Shown here piece by piece: positions 9,202 to 18,073 of a stretch of DNA of 64,000 bases. Origin of the DNA: JBGAHD01 sp044226395. Lineage in GTDB: Bacteria > Pseudomonadota > Gammaproteobacteria > Xanthomonadales > Ahniellaceae. The position numbers and the translations under genes are program-made. Under the pieces are notes generated by a model, which was not told the origin of the DNA, did no database searches, and saw only the letters and a list, made by a program, of their open reading frames with translations. Position 1 is the stretch's first letter. Each line of letters opens with the position of its first letter. Location: the NCBI GenBank assembly GCA_044226395.1, contig JBGAHD010000001.1, positions 248,001 through 312,000 of the forward strand, written 5' to 3'.

Positions 9202-10317
9202 ATGAGCCCGCACTCGTCGCGTCTGCCCGAAGACATCGCCTGCGCCGTCGACTACGAGCGACACGCGCGACTGTTGCTGACGCCACCGTTGTGGGCCTAT
9301 CTCGACGGGGGTAGTGGCCAGGAAATCACGCTCAAGGCCAATCGCGAAGCGTTCGCGCGACGCGCGCTATTCAACCGCGTACTGGTCGATGTCTCGCGCG
9401 GCGACACGCGCGTGAATTTGCTCGGCGAGCGCCTTCGTCATCCGATGATGTTGGCGCCCGTGGCCTATCAATGCCTAGTGCATGACGAAGGCGAACTCGC
9501 CACCGCGCGTGGCGCGGGCGTCACCGATACGCCGATGGTGCTGAGCACCTTGTCCTCGCAGCCGCTAGAGTCCGTCATTGCCTCGCATGGCGGATCGTGC
9601 TGGTTTCAGCTGTACTTTCAGCCTCGACGCGAAGACACGATGGCCTTGATCGCGCGCGCGGAAACCGCGGGATATCGCGCGATTGTCGTGACCGCCGACA
9701 CGCCCGTGCAAGCGGTCAATAGGCAGGCGCGACGGCTCGGCTTCAAGTTTCCTGCTCACGTGCGCGCTGCGAATCTGGCGGAATTCGCGCCGATGCCGCG
9801 CGTCGAACTGCCCGCCGACAGTTCGATCGTGTTTCAGGGGTGGATGAGCGAAGCGCCGCGCTGGGCCGATCTCGAATGGCTGATCGCCGCCACGCAATTG
9901 CCCGTGCTGGTGAAGGGCATCTCGCATCCCGATGACGCGCGACGTGTCCTAGAGATCGGAGCCGCCGGCATAATCGTGTCCAATCATGGCGGTCGCGCGC
10001 TCGACGGCGTGCCGGCCACCTTGGATCTACTGCCGAGCATTCGCGCGGCCTTGGGTGCGCAAGCCACGATTCTGATGGACGGCGGTATCCGCGGCGGCGC
10101 CGATGTGTTCAAGGCGCTCGCGCTCGGCGCTAGTGCCGTGCTCATCGGTCGTCTGCAATGGCAGGCCTTGGCCGTGGCCGGCACGGTCGGCGTGGCGCAT
10201 CTGATGCGCTTGCTGCGCGAGGAATTGGAACTGACCATGGCGCTGGCCGGTTGCGCCACGATCGACGCGATCGGGCCACAAGCCTTGGCGTCGGACTTTC
10301 GATTGCGGGAACCCTAA
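9202..10317 (+). CDS. FMN-dependent alpha-hydroxy-acid oxidase/dehydrogenase
   Basis: A 371-aa enzyme of the lactate oxidase/glycolate oxidase family, which oxidises 2-hydroxy acids to 2-oxo acids. Family motifs are LAPVAYQCLVHDEGE, the Gln/Tyr-containing FMN-site strand CWFQLYFQPRRE, the lysine strand LPVLVKGISH, the signature SNHGGRALDG with the active-site histidine, and the phosphate-binding end DGGIRGGADVFKALALGA. The length is normal. It lies between a siderophore receptor and piuC, with the latter only 2 bp downstream, so it is co-transcribed with iron-uptake genes. Such enzymes do recur beside fiu/piuC-like genes, but their role there is not established. Confidence 0.88.
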   Translation: MSPHSSRLPEDIACAVDYERHARLLLTPPLWAYLDGGSGQEITLKANREAFARRALFNRVLVDVSRGDTRVNLLGERLRHPMMLAPVAYQCLVHDEGELATARGAGVTDTPMVLSTLSSQPLESVIASHGGSCWFQLYFQPRREDTMALIARAETAGYRAIVVTADTPVQAVNRQARRLGFKFPAHVRAANLAEFAPMPRVELPADSSIVFQGWMSEAPRWADLEWLIAATQLPVLVKGISHPDDARRVLEIGAAGIIVSNHGGRALDGVPATLDLLPSIRAALGAQATILMDGGIRGGADVFKALALGASAVLIGRLQWQALAVAGTVGVAHLMRLLREELELTMALAGCATIDAIGPQALASDFRLREP

Positions 10318-10319
10318 AC

Positions 10320-11003
10320 ATGCTGCTCACGATCGACAACGTGCTCGACAAGACCGAAGTCGCGCGCTTCCGCGCCGAGTTGGACCGCGCAACGTGGGTC
10401 GATGGGCAAGTGACCGCCGGAACGCTCTCGCGCAGCGTCAAGCGCAACGAGCAACTCGATGCGGATTCGGAACTGGCGATCGCGCTCGGCAATCACCTGC
10501 TGCGCGTGCTCGGCCGTCATCCGACCTTTCTCTCCGCCGCCTTGCCCGAGCGCATCTACCCGCCCAAGTTCAACCGCTATCGCGATGGTGGCGAGTACGG
10601 CGCGCACGTCGATGGCGCCATCATGCGCGTGCCCTCGGCCAATCTCACCATCCGTTCGGACGTCTCGGCCACGCTATTCCTGTGCGAACCCGAGGAGTAC
10701 GACGGCGGCGAACTCGAAATCGAAACGCCGCTAGGCATGCAATCGATCAAGCTTCCTGCCGGCGCGATGGTCCTCTATCCCTCGACCACGCTCCACCGCG
10801 TCACGCCCGTCACCCGCGGCGCGCGCGTCTGCGCCTTCTTCTGGCTGCAAAGCCTGATCCGCGACGCCGGCCAGCGTGAGACGCTGTACGACCTCGATCG
10901 CACCATCCAAAGCCTCACGACGGAACTGCCCGCGAATGATCAGCGACTGCTGGCACTGACGGCCATTTATCACAATTTGTTGAGGCGTTGGGCGGAGACG
11001 TAA
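10320..11003 (+). CDS. piuC: Fe(II)/2-oxoglutarate-dependent PKHD-type hydroxylase
   Basis: A 227-aa protein of the PiuC/YbiX family, usually co-expressed with catecholate receptors and Fur-regulated. Visible features are the PKFNRYRDGGEYGAHVDGA stretch with the H-x-D metal pair, STTLHRVTPVTRG with the distal histidine and the 2-oxoglutarate arginine, and the family ending with AIYHNLLRRWAE. The ATG begins 2 bp after the preceding stop, so translation is coupled. The physiological substrate of PiuC proteins is unknown. Confidence 0.93.
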   Translation: MLLTIDNVLDKTEVARFRAELDRATWVDGQVTAGTLSRSVKRNEQLDADSELAIALGNHLLRVLGRHPTFLSAALPERIYPPKFNRYRDGGEYGAHVDGAIMRVPSANLTIRSDVSATLFLCEPEEYDGGELEIETPLGMQSIKLPAGAMVLYPSTTLHRVTPVTRGARVCAFFWLQSLIRDAGQRETLYDLDRTIQSLTTELPANDQRLLALTAIYHNLLRRWAET

Positions 11004-11178
11004 CGTCGTAGCCTAACGTCGATCCGGCCTCGGGCTAAAAGCATACTTTGAGGTTGAAGACGCCATCGATTGTTTGAAGAAGGCGTCCTTAATCAGCATT
11101 GGCGATCCTGTCGCGACAGGCGGTTCGCGCATTGCTTGTGAATTTGCCACAATCCGTTGGGACACGGGGGTGGCAAGC

Positions 11179-12033
11179 ATGGCAAGACCATTTTCGATTC
11201 GCGTTTTCCTGCCCGATGGCGATCCAGATGGATTGCGAGTCATCGAGAAGTCAAATTGGAGCGGGTCGGGCATTGTCATTCCGCGGGCCCTGTTTCCCAA
11301 GGGCAGAGGCCGCAAGGAAGTGGCGCGAGCTGGCGTGTATGTGCTGGTTGGCAGTCCCGAAGAGTCGGAGTTGCCTCGCGTCTATGTGGGCGAAGGTGAT
11401 CCGATAAGGCCTCGCCTCGAACAGCATGCCAAGCAGAAGGACTTCTGGACACGCTGTTTCGCCTTCAGCAGCAAGGACGACAATCTCAACAAGGCGCATG
11501 TGCAGTATCTTGAATCGCGCTTGATCGAGATCGCGAGCAAGGCGCGTCGATGCACCCTCGATAATGCGAATCAGCCGACGTTGCCCTCGTTCTCCGAATC
11601 CGACGCCGCCGATGCCGAAGGCTTTCTCGAAGAGATGTTGCTGTGCTTCCCGGTGCTGGGCCTGAGTGTTTTCAGCGCCGCCACCGAATCGGCCGCTCAC
11701 GCGGCCTCGCCGGACATGTTCCTGACCACGCGCGGCACTAAGGCCAGAGGGCGCGAGACTTCCGAAGGCATGTTGGTGTTCAAGGGCAGTGACGCGGCGA
11801 GGGAACTTCTGCCCTCGGCGAGCGACGGATTGCGCCGCATGCATCGGTCCTTGGTGGACAACGGCGTGCTCGCGCCTTCAGGCGATCGATTCGTGTTCAT
11901 GCAAGACTATGTGCTCAATTCGCCTTCCCTGGCGGCTTCGATGGTGACTGGCCGTCCCACGAATGGTCGAACGGAATGGAAGACGCGTGAAGGCGTAGCC
12001 TTGAAGGAACTCCAAGAGGCTCAGGCGGAATAG
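11179..12033 (+). CDS. GIY-YIG nuclease-domain protein with C-terminal DUF4357
   Basis: From the ATG at 11179 the product has 284 aa. The N-terminal half holds a GIY-YIG core: GVYVLVG then PRVYVGEGD, a downstream arginine and histidine in RPRLEQHAKQKDFW, and the metal-binding glutamate in QYLESRLIE. The C-terminal 90 residues match DUF4357: GMLVFKGSDAARELL, MHRSLVDNGVLAPSGDRFVF, QDYVLNSPSLAASMVTGRP and NGRTEWKTREG. Such fusions are widespread, often in accessory DNA, with unproven roles. Start choice is by the GGGGGTGG upstream; earlier in-frame starts exist at 11074. Confidence 0.85.
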   Translation: MARPFSIRVFLPDGDPDGLRVIEKSNWSGSGIVIPRALFPKGRGRKEVARAGVYVLVGSPEESELPRVYVGEGDPIRPRLEQHAKQKDFWTRCFAFSSKDDNLNKAHVQYLESRLIEIASKARRCTLDNANQPTLPSFSESDAADAEGFLEEMLLCFPVLGLSVFSAATESAAHAASPDMFLTTRGTKARGRETSEGMLVFKGSDAARELLPSASDGLRRMHRSLVDNGVLAPSGDRFVFMQDYVLNSPSLAASMVTGRPTNGRTEWKTREGVALKELQEAQAE

Positions 12034-12074
12034 GCCATGCTTGCCGAGAGAAGCGTTCTGACGAAAGGGAGACG

Positions 12075-13097
12075 ATGATGCGCTTCTATCAGCATGCATG
12101 CGGCCTCGTTCTAATCGGTTTCTGCTTTGCACCAGGCGAGATTCGGGCCGCTGATCTTTCCCTCGAAACCTGGCCCTCGTCCGTGCAAGTGATGCCAGGT
12201 CATGCGCAAGATGCCGTCTTTACCGTGCGTAATCTCGGCACGCAAACCGTCGAGCAAGTTGGCGTGCAGTCGCTCAGGGGTGTTTCGGCGGCACAGGTCG
12301 AGATCGTCGTGGCCAATCCGGAGTCCTGTGGCGCTGCCGTGATGACCGCGGCTGGCCTTTCGACGGTGACGTGGATGATGGCCGAGTTAGCGCCTGGTGC
12401 CAGTCAGCGCTGCGTGCTGCGTTATCGCGCCATGCCGGGCGCCATCACGGGCGAAGCCGATGCCACGCTTCGCATCAGCGCGCTAGGCAGTGGCGATGTG
12501 AACGCGACCAACGATTTTGGACGGCTGCGTGTTTACTATACCGGCATGGATATTCCCGTCGACCTTGCGCTCGAAGCGTCACCCTCGGTGGTCACGCTGG
12601 CGCGATACGGCGACATCGCCATCGTCGATCTGACCTTGCGCAATCTCGGACCCAACACGCCCGGTGGCGTGGACATCGTCAGCGATCCCTTCTTGGTCGC
12701 CAACGTGCCCGCGCTCGGCAACCTCGGCTTTGATTTGGTGCCCGTGCCGAGTTCGGATTGCGCGGTGTTCGTCGATTCAGAAGGCGCCGGTGTGTTTGGC
12801 GTTTACATCACGCCACGCGTGAACCTCGCGCCCGGGCAGAGCACGCAGTGCCAGATCGGCTTTCGTCGCTTGCTTGGTGCTCCTGTCAGTTCAACGCTGG
12901 CGCTTCGCTCCGTAGCGCGTGGTCTCGGTGTTTATGACGGCGAGCCGAACAACAGCGATGCCTTCATCACGGTGTTCTTCGGCGAGCCGGCGTCATCGGT
13001 GCCAGTGGCGCGCGCGGCGATGCTGTTGACGGCGGGTTTGCTGTTGATCCTGGGCGCAACGCGCTTGCGGCGCGCGAGGAACCAGCGCGCGTGCTAG
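12075..13097 (+). CDS. Secreted two-domain Ig-like/CARDB-like protein with a C-terminal membrane anchor
   Basis: A 340-aa protein. A signal peptide (VLIGFCFAPGEIRAA) precedes two similar beta-rich halves. Each starts with a segment like VFTVRNLGTQTVEQVGV or VDLTLRNLGPNTPGGVDI and contains GASQRCVLRYRA or GQSTQCQIGFRR, typical of DUF11/CARDB adhesin-like modules. The protein ends with VPVARAAMLLTAGLLLILGA followed by TRLRRARNQR: a short motif, one membrane helix and a basic tail, the layout of exosortase- or IPTL-type sorting tags. AGGGAGA precedes the ATG. The function is unknown; it is probably a cell-surface protein. Confidence 0.75.
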   Translation: MMRFYQHACGLVLIGFCFAPGEIRAADLSLETWPSSVQVMPGHAQDAVFTVRNLGTQTVEQVGVQSLRGVSAAQVEIVVANPESCGAAVMTAAGLSTVTWMMAELAPGASQRCVLRYRAMPGAITGEADATLRISALGSGDVNATNDFGRLRVYYTGMDIPVDLALEASPSVVTLARYGDIAIVDLTLRNLGPNTPGGVDIVSDPFLVANVPALGNLGFDLVPVPSSDCAVFVDSEGAGVFGVYITPRVNLAPGQSTQCQIGFRRLLGAPVSSTLALRSVARGLGVYDGEPNNSDAFITVFFGEPASSVPVARAAMLLTAGLLLILGATRLRRARNQRAC

Positions 13098-13139
13098 CGC
13101 GCACCGCACGCGCGCGTGACCGAAGCGTGGTGTAAACGC

Positions 13140-14540
13140 TCAACCGTGAGTCAGCTTCGCGCGCATGAACGAGCCCAGTGCAATAGCCAGCATACTGATC
13201 CCTGCCAGCGGAAAGAGTACGGCCAGAACGGCGAGCATGATCTTCAATGCCATCGGCAGTCGCTGATCCTTCGGCACGGTCGGCGCGCCCAACGAGCCCT
13301 TCGGCCGATGGCGCCACCACAGGGTTAGTCCCATGACGACGCTTGCGATGACGATCAAGCACACCATCAGCGCGGCCAGCCGATTGATCTCGCCGTACTG
13401 CTTGCCCGTGTGCAGCAGCACGCCCCATTCGACGGTCTTGCCGAGTGGGCTGTAGCGCGACCAGTCGATGTCATCGATGATCTTGCCCGAGGTTGGGTCG
13501 ATGTAGATCGTGCGTTGTCCCTGCGCGCGCGCGGGGACAAAGCTCACCGTGTAGACGCCGGTGTTGGCTTCGCGCGGGTAGAAGACGCGAAGCCTCGGAC
13601 CGATTTGATCGAGGCCTTTTTCCTGGATCAGTCGTTCGACGTCAGCGATGTCGATCGCGGCATGGCCCTCGGCGGGCGAGGGCACGGGGGCGTGGCGAAT
13701 ACTCCAAGGCAGGGCGACGTTGTCGGTATCGTGATGCCCCGATCCGGCCGTCGTGATCGTGCCCGGGCGCGACGGCGGCTCGCGAAAATTCGGCGTCGGT
13801 TGCGTGAAGGCGCTCAAGGTACCGAGCGCGGCAAGCCTTTCGCCCCAGAAACCCGACCACGGCAGTCCCGACAGCACCAGCACGACGACGAACACGCCAT
13901 TGATCGCCGACGGCACGGCATGCAGATCGCGCCACCAGGCGCGACCGCGCTTGCGCCATCGTGGCCAGACAACGCCGCCAATGCGCCAGCGACGAGGCCA
14001 CCACAAATACAGGCCCGTGAGGATCAACACCAGAGTCCAGCACGCGGCCAGTTCCACCAGCCAGTCGCCGACGCGGCCGATCAGCAGTTCGCCATGCAAA
14101 CGCGAGATCATCGACATCAGGCGCCATGAGGCATCGAGCGAACCGGTCACGCGCGCGTGGTAGGGGTCGACGAAGACATCGCGGGTCGCACCGTCGGCCA
14201 GGATCACGCCGAACTCAGTGGTGCTGGTGGATGAGATCGGCCACGAGACGCGCGTTATCGTCGCGTCGGGAAAGGTGACGCGAACGGCGCGTTCCTGCTC
14301 CGCCATGGCGCGCGGCGCGGCGCCAGCGCTGACCTGCGTCAGATCGCGATACCACCACGCCTCGATCTCGGTCGCGTACAGATACAGCGCGCCCGTGATC
14401 GCGAGGACGATCAGGAAGGGTGCAACGCACAATCCGGCATAGAAGTGCCAACGCCAGATCGCGTGATAGGGACGACGCGCGCCGTTCTCGCGCGCGTCAT
14501 CACTGCCCGTCGCGGGAGGCGACGTGCTCACCACTGCCAC
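13140..14540 (-). CDS. PepSY-associated membrane protein (iron-uptake reductase-like)
   Basis: A 466-aa inner-membrane protein of the PepSY_TM (PF03929) family, which often accompanies siderophore receptors and is proposed to reduce ferric siderophores or haem. The N-terminus has WRWHFYAGLCVAPFLIVLAI, the hallmark first helix with histidine. PepSY-like segments include GVILADGATRDVFVDPYHA and RTIYIDPTSGKIIDDIDW. Later helices include ACWTLVLILTGLYLWWPRRW and LAALMVCLIVIASVVMGLTL, with HGELLIG and HTGKQYG supplying conserved histidines. Its start overlaps the stop of the receptor gene upstream by 13 bp, so the pair is an operon. Confidence 0.88.
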   Translation of the reverse strand: MAVVSTSPPATGSDDARENGARRPYHAIWRWHFYAGLCVAPFLIVLAITGALYLYATEIEAWWYRDLTQVSAGAAPRAMAEQERAVRVTFPDATITRVSWPISSTSTTEFGVILADGATRDVFVDPYHARVTGSLDASWRLMSMISRLHGELLIGRVGDWLVELAACWTLVLILTGLYLWWPRRWRIGGVVWPRWRKRGRAWWRDLHAVPSAINGVFVVVLVLSGLPWSGFWGERLAALGTLSAFTQPTPNFREPPSRPGTITTAGSGHHDTDNVALPWSIRHAPVPSPAEGHAAIDIADVERLIQEKGLDQIGPRLRVFYPREANTGVYTVSFVPARAQGQRTIYIDPTSGKIIDDIDWSRYSPLGKTVEWGVLLHTGKQYGEINRLAALMVCLIVIASVVMGLTLWWRHRPKGSLGAPTVPKDQRLPMALKIMLAVLAVLFPLAGISMLAIALGSFMRAKLTHG

Positions 14541-16618
14541 GTCGCGCGCACGCCGATTTGACGGGGATCACCGGGATAGACCGAAAACGTAGTGCCCGTC
14601 GCGGTGTAGTACGTACGATCAAAGGCATTGTCGAGGTACACATCGACCGACCAGTCCTTTGCGCGATAGCCCACGGCGAGATTCACCAAGGCATAGCCCG
14701 GCACGCGAATCGCATTGCCCTGCGTGAGCAAACGCGAGTCGACCGCGTAGAAGCCCGCGCGCCATTGCCAGTTCGGCGTGAATTCGTGCGTGACGCGTGC
14801 AGTGAACGTGTGGCGCGGCGTGTCACCGAGCTCGTCGCCTTCATCGCCATCATTGCTCTTCGTGACTTCGCCTTTCATCCAAGCGAGACCGCCATTGAAG
14901 GTCAGCGTGTCGGTGGGCTGCCACTGACCTTCGAGTTCGATGCCGCGCACGCGCTGTTCGCCAGTCTGCACGCTGAAATCGGGGTTGACGGGGTCGGTGG
15001 TCAAGGCGTCCTTGCGCTTGACCTCGAAGGCCGCGAGGCTGGCGCGCGCCGTATCGCCCGCGTAGCGCACGCCCGCTTCGAGCTGCTCGGATCGCTCGGG
15101 CTTGAGCGGCGAACCATCGGCCGCGCGCGTGCCGAGCGAACTCTCCACGTCGATGCCCGAGTTGTAACCGCCGAACAAGGACCAGTCAGTCGCGAAGCGC
15201 CAATTTCCGCCCACCTGCGCCGTCGTGGCCGAGGTGCTCAGATCATCGACGTCGTCGTTGAACACGGCGTGGTTGTCGAATTTGCTATGACGCGCGCCGA
15301 GCAGCAAGTCAAAGTCCGGCGTGAACGAGAGACGGTCTTGCAGATACAGGGCCGTGCCGTCGATATCGCCGACCAAATCGAAAGCGAAGACGGCTTGCGG
15401 CGCGTTGTCGCGATAGAAGTACACCGGCGCCAGGACATTGATCGGCGCGACATTGGTCAAGTTCTCCTGATGAAACGTCGAGCGTTCGCGATCGAACTCG
15501 ATGCCTGCGAGCAGGTGATGTTCGACGGCGCCGGTCGCGAATTCACCGTTGAGGTCGAGCTGAGCGATTTGGTAAGCATCGTCCTCTTCGCCAAAGCGAC
15601 CGTTGCGCGACAGCGTCACGCCGTCGGCGCCCATGGCGCGCACGCGGATCTGGGTGAAGGCGCTGTTGAACTCTTGATACTGATAGCGTGGGGTCAGCGT
15701 CCACGTGTCATTGAGGCGGAAGTCGGTCCACCATTGCACCAGCGGCGCATCGGCGGTGAGGCCGCCCGCGGTCGGTTCGCCGAGATAGAGCGATCGATCC
15801 AATCGACGCACGCCATTGCCCATGACGGTGCCGATCACCGGCAGGCCGGGATTGCCCAAGGTTTCTCGATCGACGTATTCGGTGACCAGGGTCATGCGCG
15901 CGCGATCGGAAGGTTCCCAGGTCAAGGTGAAGCCCGCGTTCTGACGGCGCATGTCCTGATAGTCGACGAAGGTGTCGGAGCGCTCGACTTCACCGGTCAG
16001 GCGCGCGCCGAGCGTGCCCGTGGCGTTCAAGGGTCCGCCAATGTCGAACTCGCCGACCTTGCGATCATCCTCGCCTACCGTCAGCGCGACCGAGCCCGCG
16101 AACGCGTCGGTCGGTCGCTTGGTGACGATGCTGAGGATGCCGCCGATGGCTGACTGACCGAATAGCACGGACGAAGGTCCCTTGAGTACTTCGATGCGAT
16201 CGATATTGGAGATGGCGGAGGCATCGATGTCTTCGTAGTAGCGCTGACGAATGCCATTGCGCATCTGATCGGCCAGGAAGCCGCGCACCTTCAGGCTAAA
16301 GCTCTGATAGCGCGCCACGCGGGAATTGCCGGGGTTGGCGCTGGGCACGTCGCGCAGCGCATCGCCGATGCTTTGCGCATCCAGGTCGCGCAGCTGCGCG
16401 GCCTCGATCACCTGCACGCTCTGCGGCATGCGCGAGAGCGGGATGCCTGTCTTCTCGCCGAAGGGGCTGTCGCTCTTTGTGCCCGTCACCACTACGGTGT
16501 CGAGGGCAGTGCGGCGATCGGGCTTGGATGTCGGGGAAGCATCGTCATCCGATGCTCGCGCCAGCAGCGGTAGGGCAAGGACGATCGCGCAGGCGAGGGC
16601 ATGGCGGCGAGGGGACAT
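14528..16618 (-). CDS. TonB-dependent siderophore receptor
   Basis: A 696-aa outer-membrane receptor with a signal peptide ending near LLARASD. The plug carries ALDTVVVTGTKSDSPFGEKT (TonB-box region), RMPQSVQVIEAAQLRDLDA and IDRIEVLKGPSSVLFGQSAI. The family is the FhuA/FpvA-like siderophore receptors. The barrel ends in DPRQIGVRATWQW with a C-terminal aromatic residue. Unlike the Fiu-like receptor upstream, it is paired with a PepSY membrane protein. A 17-bp perfect palindrome lies about 60 bp before the start. Confidence 0.9.
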   Translation of the reverse strand: MSPRRHALACAIVLALPLLARASDDDASPTSKPDRRTALDTVVVTGTKSDSPFGEKTGIPLSRMPQSVQVIEAAQLRDLDAQSIGDALRDVPSANPGNSRVARYQSFSLKVRGFLADQMRNGIRQRYYEDIDASAISNIDRIEVLKGPSSVLFGQSAIGGILSIVTKRPTDAFAGSVALTVGEDDRKVGEFDIGGPLNATGTLGARLTGEVERSDTFVDYQDMRRQNAGFTLTWEPSDRARMTLVTEYVDRETLGNPGLPVIGTVMGNGVRRLDRSLYLGEPTAGGLTADAPLVQWWTDFRLNDTWTLTPRYQYQEFNSAFTQIRVRAMGADGVTLSRNGRFGEEDDAYQIAQLDLNGEFATGAVEHHLLAGIEFDRERSTFHQENLTNVAPINVLAPVYFYRDNAPQAVFAFDLVGDIDGTALYLQDRLSFTPDFDLLLGARHSKFDNHAVFNDDVDDLSTSATTAQVGGNWRFATDWSLFGGYNSGIDVESSLGTRAADGSPLKPERSEQLEAGVRYAGDTARASLAAFEVKRKDALTTDPVNPDFSVQTGEQRVRGIELEGQWQPTDTLTFNGGLAWMKGEVTKSNDGDEGDELGDTPRHTFTARVTHEFTPNWQWRAGFYAVDSRLLTQGNAIRVPGYALVNLAVGYRAKDWSVDVYLDNAFDRTYYTATGTTFSVYPGDPRQIGVRATWQW

Positions 16619-16679
16619 CGATAACTCCGGCGTAGGATAGAGCGGGCCGGTAAGTTAGCGATTCGTCTTCGGCGTGGTG

Positions 16680-16696
16680 TGCGACAAATTGTCGCA
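16680..16696. promoter_or_regulatory. 17-bp palindromic operator candidate
   Basis: TGCGACAAATTGTCGCA is a perfect 8-1-8 palindrome in the divergent region between the siderophore receptor (start 16618) and the first rhomboid gene (start 16803). It shares outer TGCG/CGCA bases with Fur-type boxes but not their AT-rich core, so another regulator is equally possible. Confidence 0.45.
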
Positions 16697-16802
16697 GGAA
16701 TGGTTGAATGGGTGATCGATTGGAAAGCTGTCGCGCTCGATTGGCCTCTCGATCGGTCGGAATCGAATTGATGCCGTGTCTGCCACAGGGAACGCGCAAA
16801 GC

Positions 16803-17975
16803 ATGACGCCTTGGAAGAATCCCGAACTCCTGCCGCCCGCGCCAGCGCTCGACGTGTGGTCTTGGCTCGAGGGCAACGAGAGTCGCCCGGTGACGCTCGA
16901 GCAGTTACGCGAGCGCATCGCGATGAGCGGCGGCAGAACGCTGTGGAATGGCAGAAGCGAAATCGCCGACGTCGTGCTGGTGGCGCGACCGGCGTCGACG
17001 CGATACGTGCCCGCCACGGAGTGCCGAGAACTCGCCGAGGCCCTGGTGGCGCGAGACGAAGCGCGACTTCGCAAGTCGCGAAATCTCAACGCGGTGTTGC
17101 TAGCCGCGCCTGGGTTGTTCATCGCGTTGAGTGTCGCGCTGGCGAATCGAGTTCCTTGGCTTTTTGTCATGCTTGGCACCATCCAAATTAGCGGAATGTT
17201 CCAAGCGGAGTTCGCGCGGCGTCGATTGCTGGCTGCACCCGATCGCTACCTCGCCGAGCAAGCGGCCAGAACGCGCTACGGCATCTGGTTGATGACGACT
17301 CGAAATCGACGCGTCAGTGCGACCTTGGCGATGGTCGTTGCCTGGACGATCTTGCTTGCCATGACCTTTCTCCGATCGGGCGTGTCTTCCAATGATCAAG
17401 TGTTGTCGGTGGCGCTGGTCAAATCCGCCATCATCGCCGAGCCCTGGCGCTTGATCACGGCCACCTTGATGCACGGCTCGATCCTGCATCTGTTCTTCAA
17501 CGCCGGAACGATGCTCTCCTTGGGCGGATTGATGGAACGAGGCGTGAGTCGGTCCCTGGTCGCGCCGGTGTGGCTCGTCGCGGCCCTCGTCGGCAGCTTG
17601 GCGAGTTGGTTGCTGCTGCCCGCGCCCTCGGTCGGTGCTTCGGGCGGCATCATGGGTGTGTTCGCCTTCTTGCTGGTCATGGCGTGGCGCAGAAAATCGG
17701 AATTGCCACCGGGGTTCTACCAATCCTTACTGCTCAGTCTGGGCATGATCGTCATGATGGGCATCTTTGCCTGGGAGATCATCGACAATGCCGCGCATGC
17801 GGGTGGCGCGGCCGCAGGAGCCTTGATCGGTTGGTGGGTGTTTCGCGCGGACGAGGGCGAGTTGCCGTTGCCCGATTCGCGGGGATTGGTAGTTTTGAAC
17901 TGGATCGCGTTTGCGATCATTGGCGCGGTGGCGCTGTTCATGGCGGCAAAATTGTTCGCGTCCCCGATGTTCTGA
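16803..17975 (+). CDS. Rhomboid-family intramembrane serine protease (copy 1)
   Basis: A 390-aa polytopic protein. An N-terminal cytoplasmic part of about 90 residues begins MTPWKNPELLP. Two helices follow, then a rhomboid core: LITATLMHGSILHLFFNAGT (the H-x4-H-x3-N motif), the serine motif SVGASGGIMG, and the catalytic histidine in IIDNAAHAGGAAAGALIGW. The catalytic dyad is intact. The ATG at 16803 matches the start of copy 2; a GTG 27 bp upstream is in frame. The substrate is unknown. It is followed 98 bp later by a close paralogue. Confidence 0.85.
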   Translation: MTPWKNPELLPPAPALDVWSWLEGNESRPVTLEQLRERIAMSGGRTLWNGRSEIADVVLVARPASTRYVPATECRELAEALVARDEARLRKSRNLNAVLLAAPGLFIALSVALANRVPWLFVMLGTIQISGMFQAEFARRRLLAAPDRYLAEQAARTRYGIWLMTTRNRRVSATLAMVVAWTILLAMTFLRSGVSSNDQVLSVALVKSAIIAEPWRLITATLMHGSILHLFFNAGTMLSLGGLMERGVSRSLVAPVWLVAALVGSLASWLLLPAPSVGASGGIMGVFAFLLVMAWRRKSELPPGFYQSLLLSLGMIVMMGIFAWEIIDNAAHAGGAAAGALIGWWVFRADEGELPLPDSRGLVVLNWIAFAIIGAVALFMAAKLFASPMF

Positions 17976-18073
17976 ATTTGGGAGCAGGGCGTCGCTGGCG
18001 CGCTTCACCTGGCGCACCAAGGCCCGCCGCGGTTGGCGAAGTAGTGTTAGTTCACTCAGGGAAAGCGCACGTC

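Noticed and set aside
14420..16153. 577-codon open frame on the plus strand over the siderophore receptor
   Set aside because: It is the antisense of a well-supported TonB-dependent receptor. The amino-acid mix (Arg/Ala/His-rich) is typical of a GC-rich shadow frame, with no domain.
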